Below are positions 42,568-51,324 of a stretch of 62,055 nucleotides of DNA, in pieces; position 1 is the first letter of the stretch, and each line of letters opens with the position of its first letter. This DNA comes from an uncultured Prevotellaceae bacterium. GTDB lineage: Bacteria; Bacteroidota; Bacteroidia; Bacteroidales; Bacteroidaceae. The translations under genes were made by a program, and so were the position numbers. The stretch spans positions 1 through 62,055 of the forward strand of contig CADASP010000031.1 in NCBI GenBank assembly GCA_902790625.1, given 5' to 3'. Below the pieces are notes generated by a model. It did not search any database. It was not told where the DNA came from and saw only the letters and a program-made list of their open reading frames with translations.

Positions 42568-42781
42568 GCCCCGGAGGGGCGGCAGAATACAGGCAGGGGC
42601 ATCGCCCCTGTAAAAGCAGACGGAACGAAAGCCCCGGAGGGGCGACAGAACATCTTGCCATCTTCTGGGGGTTACAGGGGCGATGCCTCTGTTATAATCT
42701 GTCGCCCCTCCGGGGCTATTGTGGTAGATCGTCTTTACAGGGGCGATGCCCCTGCCTGTACTCCATCGCCCCTCCGGGGCT
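42568..42781. repeat. REP-like array of GCCCCGGAGGGGC and CAGGGGCATCGCCCCTG palindromes
   Basis: Palindrome A (GCCCCGGAGGGGCG) occurs four times and palindrome B (CAGGGGCATCGCCCCTG and variants) three times, ordered A B A then, in inverted orientation, B A B A. No gene is seen between 41819 and 43037. Confidence 0.75.
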
Positions 42782-43013
42782 TTTGCATTCATCACAATCC
42801 TCCCCGCCCGACCTTAGGCCGCAAGGCAGAGTTTTTTCATCATTACTAAATCAGTTATAATCCGTTGTCTTTTCATTTGCTGTGAATAATAAGGCTAAAG
42901 AGCATTGACCGTCATTCAGCATAGCTTGCATCGTCCCAAGCCATTATTTGGCGGATAGTTACATATTTTTCTCTTTTTATTTTGTCTTTCCATTATTTCT
43001 GCTTATTTTTGCA

Positions 43014-43021
43014 GTCGAATA
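43014..43021 (+). promoter_or_regulatory. -7 box TATTTTTG of the toxin-antitoxin pair
   Basis: Plus-strand box 16 nt before the antitoxin ATG at 43038. Confidence 0.45.
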
Positions 43022-43037
43022 ATAAAACGAAACAGTT

Positions 43038-43283
43038 ATGACAGCCGTACAACTCAACGCAATGAATACCGAGCTGTGGCAGAGCATTGGTGCCATAGCC
43101 GACAGCGAACCGCTGATGAAGCGCCTGACGCGATATGCCAAGAAACTTGTGAAGGAACGTGAGGCCGACCCCACGCTCATGAGCAAGGAAGAATTCTTCC
43201 ACATGATTGACGAGGCGAAGAAAGGACCCTCGAAAAGATTTGCCAACGTTGAGGAACTGGACAAATACATACGCAGCCTATGA
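43038..43283 (+). CDS. Antitoxin of a YoeB-type toxin-antitoxin pair
   Basis: 81 residues. Short, charged protein with a helical body (LMKRLTRYAKKLVKEREADP), then the LMSKEEFFHMIDEAKKGPSK segment and a C-terminal helix, a pattern frequent for antitoxins coupled to RelE/YoeB toxins in Bacteroidetes. Its stop overlaps the toxin start (ATGA at 43280-43283). Since the toxin is frameshifted, the antitoxin may now act alone. Confidence 0.7.
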   Translation: MTAVQLNAMNTELWQSIGAIADSEPLMKRLTRYAKKLVKEREADPTLMSKEEFFHMIDEAKKGPSKRFANVEELDKYIRSL

Positions 43284-43557
43284 GTCGCTACTATGTAGAC
43301 ATCAAAGAGAAATCCCAGTTCGACCTCTTGAAGCTTCTAAAGGACGAGCCTGCTTATTATAAAAAGCCATGAAGCTTATTGCCGAGCTTTATGAGCATCC
43401 CCGTACGGGCACTGGGCATCCCAAGCAACTCTCTGGCGACCGCGCAGACCAATGGCGACGTAAAATCAGCGACAGACATCGGTTGGTCTACAAAATCCAC
43501 GACCAGGTGGTCGAAGTGCTTGTGCTCTCGGCGTGGGGTCATTACGACGACAAGTGA
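43280..43557 (+). pseudogene. Frameshifted Txe/YoeB-type toxin
   Basis: Frame 1 reads MSRYYVDIKEKSQFDLLKLL, EPAYYKK, then P and TGA at 43369-43371. The downstream frame continues as AMKLIAELYEHPRTGTG with HPKQLSGDRADQWRRKISDR, HRLVYKIHDQVVEV and AWGHYDDK. Together they make one YoeB/RelE-fold toxin including the HRLVY and C-terminal H-Y residues. The break is in the run TATAAAAAGCC: one missing A explains it. A -1 ribosomal slip on AAAAAG would also restore the protein, so decay is likely but not certain. YoeB enzymes cut mRNA at the ribosome. Confidence 0.75.
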
Positions 43558-43601
43558 CCGCCCGCAGACATCAGTTCGCTTGTTCTTACCTTAACTTTCC
43601 G

Positions 43602-43692
43602 TAGCTTTGCGACGATGTCGTAAGCTTCATTTTGTCTCGGCAAAAAAAGAAACGAGTTTCTTTTGTTTTGCTCTCGACTTTTCGTAACTTTG
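43602..43692 (+). promoter_or_regulatory. Double promoter with hairpin ahead of the FAH-family gene
   Basis: Boxes TAGCTTTG (43602-43609) and TAACTTTG (43685-43692) flank a hairpin (AAAGAAACGAGTTTCTTT). Upstream of the second box a TTTG lies 19 nt away. Almost the same arrangement recurs at 56752-56842. Confidence 0.65.
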
Positions 43693-43700
43693 CCGCCGCT

Positions 43701-44459
43701 ATGAAGATATTTGGTGTTGGCATGAACTACCTCCAGCATACGGAGGAACTCGACGGACACGCCTATCGCCCGTCAGAACCTGTGATATTCCTGAAGGCCG
43801 ACTCGGCTCTGCTGAAGAACAGGAAACCTTTCTTCTTGCCCGACTGGGCGGGACGCGTCGACTACGAGGCCGAGCTGGTGGTGCGCATCTGCCGATTGGG
43901 CAAGGGCATCCCCGTGCGCTTCGCCCACCGCTATTGGGATGCGCTCACCGTGGGCATCGACTTCACGGCACGCACCCTGCAGCAGCAGGCCCGCAGCCAA
44001 GGCATGCCCTGGACCATCTGCAAGGGCTTCGACGGCAGCGCAGTGATAGGGGAATGGAGGGAGAAGACCGAACAGACCCGGACCCTCCCCCTGCCCCTCC
44101 CTGAAGGGAGGGGAGTAGATAGTTTTGCTGCAGAAAACACTGAAGACAAGTCTATATACTCCCCTCCCTACAAGGGAAGGGCCGGGGGTGGGTCTGTTGG
44201 GTCTGCAGGGTCTGCAAGTGGGTCTTCTTCTGTTTCTTTCCACCTCACCGTGAACGGGCAGATGGTACAGCAGGGCTGCACGGCCGACATGCTGTTCAGC
44301 ATCGACGAGATCATCAGCTACCTCTCGCGCTTCTTCACCCTGAAGACGGGCGACCTCATCTTCACGGGAACGCCCGCCGGCGTGGGCCCCGTCAGCATCG
44401 GCGACCACCTGCAAGGCTATCTGGGTGAAGAGCGCGTGCTCGACTTCTATTGTCGCTGA
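43701..44459 (+). CDS. Fumarylacetoacetate hydrolase (FAH)-family enzyme with repeat insertion
   Basis: 252 residues from ATG 43701. FAH-fold motifs: FGVGMNYLQHTEEL, metal-binding DYEAELVVRI, WDALTVGIDFTARTLQQ, CKGFDGSAVIGEW, and TGTPAGVGPVSIGDHL at the end. Such enzymes hydrolyse C-C bonds or decarboxylate oxo-acids. Residues about 122-177 (starting TEQTRTLPLPLPEGRG, ending SAGSASGSSS) are not part of the family. They are coded by an inverted pair of GGGAGGGG hairpins inserted in frame. The family normally runs straight from the GEW region into the 'v.l..NGe..Q' strand, here HLTVNGQMVQQG, so the insertion probably forms a surface loop. PorU starts 36 nt later. Confidence 0.8.
   Translation: MKIFGVGMNYLQHTEELDGHAYRPSEPVIFLKADSALLKNRKPFFLPDWAGRVDYEAELVVRICRLGKGIPVRFAHRYWDALTVGIDFTARTLQQQARSQGMPWTICKGFDGSAVIGEWREKTEQTRTLPLPLPEGRGVDSFAAENTEDKSIYSPPYKGRAGGGSVGSAGSASGSSSVSFHLTVNGQMVQQGCTADMLFSIDEIISYLSRFFTLKTGDLIFTGTPAGVGPVSIGDHLQGYLGEERVLDFYCR
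44064..44231 (+). repeat. In-frame insertion: inverted hairpin pair inside the FAH-family gene
   Basis: Left hairpin CCCCTCCCTGAAGGGAGGGG (44094-44113) is followed at 44118-44130 by GATAGTTTTGCTG. Right hairpin CCCCTCCC / GGGAAGGG (44161-44181) is followed by CCGGGGGTGGGTC. The left flank carries the complementary C-rich tract. The same design brackets the DUF559 segment at 52504-53013. Confidence 0.75.
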
Positions 44460-44495
44460 TACAATAATATGCCCTTTCGCGCGTTATATATAAAA

Positions 44496-47400
44496 ATGAG
44501 ACGACTAAGGCTTTTGCTTGTGTTGTTCCTGTGCACGGTGTTGCAGCTGCAGGCACAGGAATTCATCAACCTGACTGCGCGGGAAGTCAGGATTGATTCT
44601 CTTCTGCCCGTCTATCACCACGAATTTCCTTTGGGCAGCGCCCATCGCGACTCCACCTTCACGGTGAGCATCGAATATCCCGAGTTTATCGACATGCAGC
44701 CCGCCGACGTGGCTCGCTACAAAGCCATCAGCGGCAAAGCACTGCCCCAGCTGCCACTGGTGGAGCAGTTTGTGGGCGTGTCGCGCGGCGAGGGCACGCT
44801 CTACGTCTCGCTGGTGCCGCTGGTGTTTCGCGATGGCAAGTACCAGAAGCTGGTCAGCTTCCAACTGAAAAAGCACGCCACGCCGAAAGCGGCCCGCTCC
44901 AGGGCGGCACGCGCTGCTGGTGACAGCATCTACGCCTCACACTCCGTGCTGGCCAACGGACGATGGGCCAGGATCAGCGTCCCCGCCACCGGCGTCTATC
45001 AGCTCACCGATGCCATCGTGCGCCGTGCCGGCTTCAGCAACATCAACAAGGTGAAGATCTATGGCTATGGCGGTGCCCTACAGCCCGAAGTGCTGACAGC
45101 CAGCTATCTGGCCAGCACCGACGACCTGCACGAGGTGCCGCAGTGCATCGTGGGGGGCCGCCACCTGTTTCATGCTGTGGGACCCGTGAGCTGGAGCAGC
45201 AGCACTGCCTCCACCCGCACCCGCAACCCCTATAGCGACGTGGGCTGCTACTTCATCACGCAGAGCGACGAGGGCGAACCCCTCACTGCCGACAGCGCTG
45301 ACTTCGTGAAGGCATTCTACCCCACCAACAACGACTACCACTCGCTCTACGAGGTCGACGACTTCGCGTGGTATCACAGCGGGCGCAACCTCTACGAGAG
45401 CACACCCCTCACCACCACCGCCCGCACCATCGAGCTGCCCGCCCACACCGACAGCGGCACGCTCACCGTGGTGATGACCTACGATGGGCGGTGCAGCTAC
45501 AGCGTGGAGGTGAACGACTCGCTGGTGGGCACGGTGGCCATCAACAATGCGCCCAACGACAACTCGAAGGCCGAGGTCATCACCAAGCAGTTCGCCCTGA
45601 ACGGAATGCTGCGCTCAAACAACACCGTCCGCCTGCGCCAGACCGATGGCAAGGCGCTGATGCGACTGGACTATGTGGCGCTGACCATGCCCGAACCCGC
45701 TGCCGCCCCCCGCCTGAGCAGCGCGTCGTTTCCCACCCCAACGCTCGACTTCCTCATCACCAACCAAGACCACCATGCCGACACGCCCGTCGACATGGTC
45801 ATCATCATCCCCGCCACGCTGAAGCTGAAGGCCCAGGCCGAGCGGCTGAAGCAATACCACGAGGAGCACGACTCGCTGCGGGTGCGCATCATCTCGGCCG
45901 ACGAGCTATACAACGAGTTCAGCAGCGGCACTCCCGATGCCAACGCCTACCGACGCTATCTGCGAATGCTCTACGAGCGCGCCGACAGCGAGGCCGACAT
46001 GCCCCGCTATCTGCTGCTCTTCGGCGATGGCGCATGGGACAACCGCTTGCTGTCGGGAGGATGGCGCAACTACTCGCCCCACGACTTCCTGCTCTGCTAC
46101 GAGAGCGAAAACTCGTTCAGCTCCACGATGAGCTACGTCAGCGACGACTATTTCTGCTTGCTCGACGAGGGCGAAGGGGGCAACCTGACCAAGCGCGACA
46201 AGACCGACGTGGGCGTGGGCCGACTCCCCGCCCGCACCGATGCCGAGGCTAAAATCATGGTCGACAAGATTCTGGCATACGCCAACAACGAACATGCCGG
46301 CGACTGGCAGAACGCGCTCTGCTTCATGGGCGACGACGGCAACAACAACACCCACATGAAGGACGTGGACGACGCCGCACAGTTGGTGCTGGCACAGCAT
46401 CCGGCCTACAACGTCAGGAAGATTTATTGGGATGCCTACGAGCGCAGCTCGCAAGCCACTGGCCACCGCTACCCCGACGTGGAGAAGCTGTCGCGGCAGC
46501 AGATGCAGAGCGGTGCCCTCGTCATCGACTACTGCGGCCACGGCGCCCCCTACTGCATCAGCCATGAGCAGGTGCTGCGCACCGAGGACTTCGCCGCCGC
46601 CACCTCGCTCAGACTGCCGCTGTGGGTGACGGCCTCGTGCGACATCATGCCCTTCGACACGCAAGAGGAGAACATCGGCGAGACCGCCATGCTCAACACA
46701 CGCGGCGGCGCCGTGGCGTTCTTCGGCACCACCCGCACCGTCTACACGGGTGACAACAAGAACATGAACACCGCCTTCTTGAAGCACGTGCTCACCATTG
46801 AGGACGGGCGCTGCCGCTCGCTGGGCGATGCCGTCAGACTGTCGAAGAACGAGGTGCGCGCCATCGGCGAGCAGCCCGGCGACTATGGCACTGAAGGCTA
46901 TCCCATCAACAAACTGCACTACACCCTGCTGGGCGACCCCGCCCTGCGACTGGCGGCTCCGTCAATGAGCATCGTCATCGACAGCATCAACGGCCATTCG
47001 CTCTCGAAGGGGAGTGTCACCTTGGCCGCAGGACAGAAGGTGACGGTGGAAGGACACGTAGAGAATGCCTCCGACTTCAACGGCGTGCTGTCGCTGCTGG
47101 TGAAGGACGTGGAGCGCACCGTGGTGTGCCGACTGAACGACCAAGGGGCCGACGGTGCCGAAGAGGAGTTCGTGTTCACCGACCGTCCCACCACCATCTA
47201 CACCGGACAGGACAGCGTGCGCCACGGGCGCTTCAACATCAGCTTCGTATTGCCACAGGACATCAGCTACTCTGATGCCCCCGGACAGATGATTGCCTAC
47301 GCACTGAGCAACGACCGACAGCGCGAGGCACAGGGACAGACCACCGCCTTCAGCATGAGCGGACAGGCCGATGTGGCTACCGACGGCATTGGCCCATCCA

Positions 47401-48044
47401 TCTATTGCTATCTGAACACCAGCTCATTCCAGAACGGTGGAGCGGTGAACACCACGCCTTACTTCTTTGCGCAAATCACCGACAAGGACGGCATCAATGC
47501 GGCGGGCAGCTCGCTGGGCCACGACCTGGAGCTTACCGTAGATGGCGAAATGGCGATGACGTACAACCTCAACGAGTATTTCCGCTACGACTTCGGCGAC
47601 TATCGCTCGGGCACCGTGGGCTACTCGCTGCCAGAGCTTAGCGAGGGCGAGCACCACCTCAGCTTCCGTGCGTGGGACGTGCTCAACAACTCGTCGGTGG
47701 CCGAGCTGACTTTCAATGTGGTGCGCAGCCTGCAACCCAACTGCTTCAGTGTGGAGTGCACCCGCAACCCCGCCACCACCAGCACCTCGTTCATCATCAA
47801 CCACGACCGCACAGGCAGCGAGATGGACGTAGAGCTGGAGGTCTTCGACACCTCGGGCCGTCTGCTGTGGCGCAAAGGCGAGACAGGTATCTCGACCGAC
47901 AACACCTACACCCTCGACTGGGACCTCACCACCTCTTCAGGCAACCGTCTGCAGACCGGTGTCTACCTCTATCGTGTGCTCATCAGCAGCGATGGCAGCA
48001 AGAAGGCTTCGCAAGCCCAAAAGCTCATCGTGCTCATCAAATAA
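44496..48044 (+). CDS. porU: Type IX secretion sortase PorU (C25 protease family)
   Basis: 1182 residues from ATG 44496 (MRRLRLLLVLFLCTVLQLQA, signal peptide). A pro-like region (about 25-150) precedes the gingipain-like C25 domain. The catalytic pair is His682 in CGHGAPYCISHEQ and Cys715 in WVTASCDIMPF, with GGAVAFFGTTRTVYTGDN downstream. Ig-like domains follow, and a FlgD-like C-terminal domain (VEVFDTSGRLLWRKGE split by insert, YLYRVLISSDGSKKASQAQK). PorU sits on the outer membrane, removes the C-terminal signal of T9SS cargo and attaches cargo to A-LPS. The order porU-porV-ispF is conserved in Bacteroidetes. Confidence 0.9.
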   Translation: MRRLRLLLVLFLCTVLQLQAQEFINLTAREVRIDSLLPVYHHEFPLGSAHRDSTFTVSIEYPEFIDMQPADVARYKAISGKALPQLPLVEQFVGVSRGEGTLYVSLVPLVFRDGKYQKLVSFQLKKHATPKAARSRAARAAGDSIYASHSVLANGRWARISVPATGVYQLTDAIVRRAGFSNINKVKIYGYGGALQPEVLTASYLASTDDLHEVPQCIVGGRHLFHAVGPVSWSSSTASTRTRNPYSDVGCYFITQSDEGEPLTADSADFVKAFYPTNNDYHSLYEVDDFAWYHSGRNLYESTPLTTTARTIELPAHTDSGTLTVVMTYDGRCSYSVEVNDSLVGTVAINNAPNDNSKAEVITKQFALNGMLRSNNTVRLRQTDGKALMRLDYVALTMPEPAAAPRLSSASFPTPTLDFLITNQDHHADTPVDMVIIIPATLKLKAQAERLKQYHEEHDSLRVRIISADELYNEFSSGTPDANAYRRYLRMLYERADSEADMPRYLLLFGDGAWDNRLLSGGWRNYSPHDFLLCYESENSFSSTMSYVSDDYFCLLDEGEGGNLTKRDKTDVGVGRLPARTDAEAKIMVDKILAYANNEHAGDWQNALCFMGDDGNNNTHMKDVDDAAQLVLAQHPAYNVRKIYWDAYERSSQATGHRYPDVEKLSRQQMQSGALVIDYCGHGAPYCISHEQVLRTEDFAAATSLRLPLWVTASCDIMPFDTQEENIGETAMLNTRGGAVAFFGTTRTVYTGDNKNMNTAFLKHVLTIEDGRCRSLGDAVRLSKNEVRAIGEQPGDYGTEGYPINKLHYTLLGDPALRLAAPSMSIVIDSINGHSLSKGSVTLAAGQKVTVEGHVENASDFNGVLSLLVKDVERTVVCRLNDQGADGAEEEFVFTDRPTTIYTGQDSVRHGRFNISFVLPQDISYSDAPGQMIAYALSNDRQREAQGQTTAFSMSGQADVATDGIGPSIYCYLNTSSFQNGGAVNTTPYFFAQITDKDGINAAGSSLGHDLELTVDGEMAMTYNLNEYFRYDFGDYRSGTVGYSLPELSEGEHHLSFRAWDVLNNSSVAELTFNVVRSLQPNCFSVECTRNPATTSTSFIINHDRTGSEMDVELEVFDTSGRLLWRKGETGISTDNTYTLDWDLTTSSGNRLQTGVYLYRVLISSDGSKKASQAQKLIVLIK

Positions 48045-48055
48045 TCTATCGACGA

Positions 48056-51000
48056 ATGAACAGTTTGCACCCCATCGACAACCATAGCCGAAGAGCATGC
48101 CGCCTCCTGTTCATGCTGGCAGTGCTGTTGCCATTGGCTGCAGGGGCCTCACATTCGCACTTGGCCACTGGCCGATGGGTGAAGATTGGCATCCCCCAGA
48201 CGGGCATCTATCAGCTCAGCGACTCCATGCTCATGGCCGCTGGCTTCAGCAATCCGCAGCAGGTGAGACTGTATGGCTACGGTGGTGCCCTGCAGCCCGA
48301 AAAGCTACAGGCAGACTACCTGGCCGCCACCGACGACCTGCCGCAGGTGCCGCTGTGCTTCGTTGGTGGGCGCCGCCTGTTTCTGGCCACGGGACCCGTG
48401 AACTGGGAACAGCCACTCTCCACCACACGCATCCGCAACCCTTATTCCAACATGGGTTGCTATTTCCTGACCGACAGCGATGCCGACGAGCCGCTCGTCA
48501 TCGACAGTCTGCAACTGGCAGCAGCTTGGCAAGCACAGCCCGCTGCCTTCCACTCACTCTACGAAGTTGACGATTTCTCCTGGTATCCTGGGGGCCGCAA
48601 CCTTTACGACGGCAGACTATTTGGCCCCGACGAGGCCCGCAGCTATCAGCTGCCCGCCGTCAAAGGGGCAGCAGCCACCGTCAACGTGGTAATGTCGTAC
48701 AACGGCTACTGCGATGCCACCGTGGCCATGGGCGACTCGGTGCTGGGCCACATCCTCGTGAACGCCACCACCACGAAGGGGACCGGACGCAAGCAATACA
48801 TGGACCAATACATGCGGGCTGCCGTCGACGAGTGGAAATTTCAGTTGCCAACCATCACCACCGACAGCGTGCAGTTCACCATCCACCAACTTTCCGGGCT
48901 TGACATGCGGCTCGACCGCATTGAGCTGGTAGCAGAGCAGCCCCGCCCCGTGCCATCGCTCAGCACTGCTGCGCTGCCCCTGCCCAAGGTGATGAATGTC
49001 GTGGCCAACCAGGATCGCCATGCCGACGAGGCCGCCGACATGATTATCATCGTGGCACCATCGGCACAGCTGCTGCAACAAGCCGAGCGCCTGGCACAGA
49101 TGCACCGCGACTTCGACGGGCTGCGGGTGCGGGTGGTGCGAGCCGACGAGCTTTACAACGAGTTCAGCAGTGGCACGCCCGACGTCAACGCCTACCGCCG
49201 CTATCTGAAGATGCTCTACGACCGCGCCGACAGCGACAAGCCCCGCTACTTGCTGCTCTTTGGCGATGCCGTCTACGACAACCGCATGTGCCAGGCCGAG
49301 TTCAGCAATCTGAACCCCGACGATTTCCTGCTCTGCTATGAGAGCGACAACTCGATGAGCGAGACCGCCTGCTACGTCAGCGACGATTTCTTTGGCATGC
49401 TCGACGAAGGCGAGGGCGCCGACATCATCAAGACCGACAAGTGCGACGTGGCCATCGGCCGCATCCCCGCACGTTCCATCGAGGAAGCCACGATAGCCGT
49501 CGACAAGGCATACGCCTACCGCATGAACGAGCAGTATGGCGCATGGCAGAACATCATCTGCATGATGGGCGACGACGGCAATGCCAACATGCACATGAAC
49601 GATGCCGAAACCGTGGCGGGCCTCATCAGCGACAAATGGCCCGCCTATCAGGTGAAGAAAATCTACTGGGATGCCTACGAGCGCACAGAGTCGGCGCTGG
49701 GGCATGCCTACCCCGACGTGGGCCGACTGATACGCCAGCAGATGTTCGAGGGAGCGCTGTTGATGAACTATAGCGGCCACGGGTCTACCTACATGCTGTC
49801 GCACGAGTATGTGGTGGACATCAACGACTTCAAGGCGTCCACATCACTGCGCCTGCCGATATGGTTCACCGCTTCGTGTGATGTGGTTCCCTTCGAATCG
49901 AACAGTCAGCAGACCATTGGCGAGCAAGCCCTCTTCAACCCCAACGGCGGAGCCATCGCCTTCCTGGGCACCACTCGCACCGTTTATGCCATCCACAACC
50001 GCGCGATGAACAAGGCCTTCACCACCCACGTGCTGGAGACCGACGGCGGTGAGCCGCGCACCATCGGCGAGGCCGTGCGCTTGGCCAAGAACGACCAGGT
50101 GCTGGGACAGCGCACCCAGCTGCAGGCCGGCATCAACAAGCTGCACTTCGCATTGATGGGCGACCCCGCCCTGCGTCTGCCGCTGCCCACCGCGCGTGCC
50201 GTCGTCGACAGCATCAACGGCGAAAGCGTGGCCGACGGAGCCTTCGCCCTGCTGCCCGCCGGAAGCATCGCCACGGTGAAAGGACATATCGAAGGGCATC
50301 CCGACTTCAACGGCATGGCCTCGCTCACGGTGAAGGGAGCCGAGCAGACCATCGTGTGCAGGATGAATCCGCAGCAAGCCGACGAAGAGCCCAAGGCACC
50401 GCTCACCTATCGCGACCGGCCCTCGACGCTCTTCGTGGGAACCGACAGCGTGAGCCAAGGACAATTCACCTTCACCTTTGCAGTGCCCCGTGATGCCGAC
50501 TATAGCGACGATGGTGGACTGATGCTGGTGCATGCCACCAACGACGACCACACCACTGCGGCCCACGGCCTCACGGATGCCTTCGCCGTGGTGAGTGCCG
50601 ACACTTACGCCACCGAGGGCACCGGCCCCGCCATACGGGCATGGCTCGACAAGCCCGACTTTGCCGATGGCGGCGTGGTGGGGGCAGAGCCACTGCTGCA
50701 TGCCGACATCACCGACGACGATGGCATCAACGTGAGCGATGCGGGCATAGGCCACCAGATAGAGCTGTGCATCGACGGACGCATGGAGCACACCTACGAG
50801 CTGAACAACTATTTCGCCTTCGACTTCGGCGACTTCCGCAACGGCACGCTCGAATATCGTCTGCCACACCTCAGCGACGGGACGCACTGGCTGCAGCTGC
50901 GTGCGTGGGACGTGTTCAACCACTCGTCGGCATTCACGCTGATTTTCAACGTGCAAAGCGTCATGGGCAACGCCACGGGCATCAGCGACGTTCAACGCTC

Positions 51001-51133
51001 AACGTTCAACGTTCAACGTTATTACGACCTGCAAGGTCGCTACATCAAGCAACCTGGCGAGCACCAGCCCGCCATCATCCTGCAACGCACGCCCGACGGT
51101 CTGGTGAGGAAAAAGATGACCAAGAGGCAATAA
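48056..51133 (+). CDS. Second PorU-like C25 protease, tandem paralogue
   Basis: 1025 residues from ATG 48056, 11 nt after porU. Signal peptide (LLFMLAVLLPLAAGASH). It lacks the ~130-residue pro-like N-terminus of PorU and begins directly with GRWVKIGIPQTGIYQLSDSM. The catalytic pair is kept (His575 in YSGHGSTYMLSHEY; Cys608 in WFTASCDVVPF). The C-terminal part differs: a minisatellite-coded stretch (VQRSTFNVQR) and the tail YYDLQGRYIKQPGEHQPAII replace the FlgD-like domain. It could be a second sortase with other cargo specificity, or itself a secreted protease. The duplication is clear; the role is inference. Confidence 0.8.
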   Translation: MNSLHPIDNHSRRACRLLFMLAVLLPLAAGASHSHLATGRWVKIGIPQTGIYQLSDSMLMAAGFSNPQQVRLYGYGGALQPEKLQADYLAATDDLPQVPLCFVGGRRLFLATGPVNWEQPLSTTRIRNPYSNMGCYFLTDSDADEPLVIDSLQLAAAWQAQPAAFHSLYEVDDFSWYPGGRNLYDGRLFGPDEARSYQLPAVKGAAATVNVVMSYNGYCDATVAMGDSVLGHILVNATTTKGTGRKQYMDQYMRAAVDEWKFQLPTITTDSVQFTIHQLSGLDMRLDRIELVAEQPRPVPSLSTAALPLPKVMNVVANQDRHADEAADMIIIVAPSAQLLQQAERLAQMHRDFDGLRVRVVRADELYNEFSSGTPDVNAYRRYLKMLYDRADSDKPRYLLLFGDAVYDNRMCQAEFSNLNPDDFLLCYESDNSMSETACYVSDDFFGMLDEGEGADIIKTDKCDVAIGRIPARSIEEATIAVDKAYAYRMNEQYGAWQNIICMMGDDGNANMHMNDAETVAGLISDKWPAYQVKKIYWDAYERTESALGHAYPDVGRLIRQQMFEGALLMNYSGHGSTYMLSHEYVVDINDFKASTSLRLPIWFTASCDVVPFESNSQQTIGEQALFNPNGGAIAFLGTTRTVYAIHNRAMNKAFTTHVLETDGGEPRTIGEAVRLAKNDQVLGQRTQLQAGINKLHFALMGDPALRLPLPTARAVVDSINGESVADGAFALLPAGSIATVKGHIEGHPDFNGMASLTVKGAEQTIVCRMNPQQADEEPKAPLTYRDRPSTLFVGTDSVSQGQFTFTFAVPRDADYSDDGGLMLVHATNDDHTTAAHGLTDAFAVVSADTYATEGTGPAIRAWLDKPDFADGGVVGAEPLLHADITDDDGINVSDAGIGHQIELCIDGRMEHTYELNNYFAFDFGDFRNGTLEYRLPHLSDGTHWLQLRAWDVFNHSSAFTLIFNVQSVMGNATGISDVQRSTFNVQRYYDLQGRYIKQPGEHQPAIILQRTPDGLVRKKMTKRQ
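50988..51020 (+). repeat. In-gene minisatellite of GTTCAACGTTCAAC type
   Basis: Tandem copies of GTTCAAC(G/GCT) encode VQRSTFNVQR near the end of the PorU-like gene. The same unit on the other strand (7445-7478) encodes QRSTFNVQRS in the pseudo-protease. Confidence 0.75.
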
Positions 51134-51324
51134 TCAGGCTGAACATCACGTTAGATTATATAACAACACTCAACTTTCGCAAATGGAGTAAGGAGTAAGG
51201 AGTTGGGGAGTAAGGAGGATAGAACTGCGGTAGCCGCTCGGCCCGAAGGGACGCTTTCACAAAGCGCAGCGACTGAAAGAAATTCTTCATTCTTCACTCT
51301 TCACTAAAAAAATAACAGCGAACA

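Noticed and set aside
42427..42795. 122-codon minus-strand open frame
   Set aside because: It lies entirely in the REP-like array and its peptide merely repeats PSGAF-type words.
47672..48055. N-terminal extension of the second PorU-like frame
   Set aside because: It overlaps the end of porU in another frame. A signal peptide begins shortly after ATG 48056.
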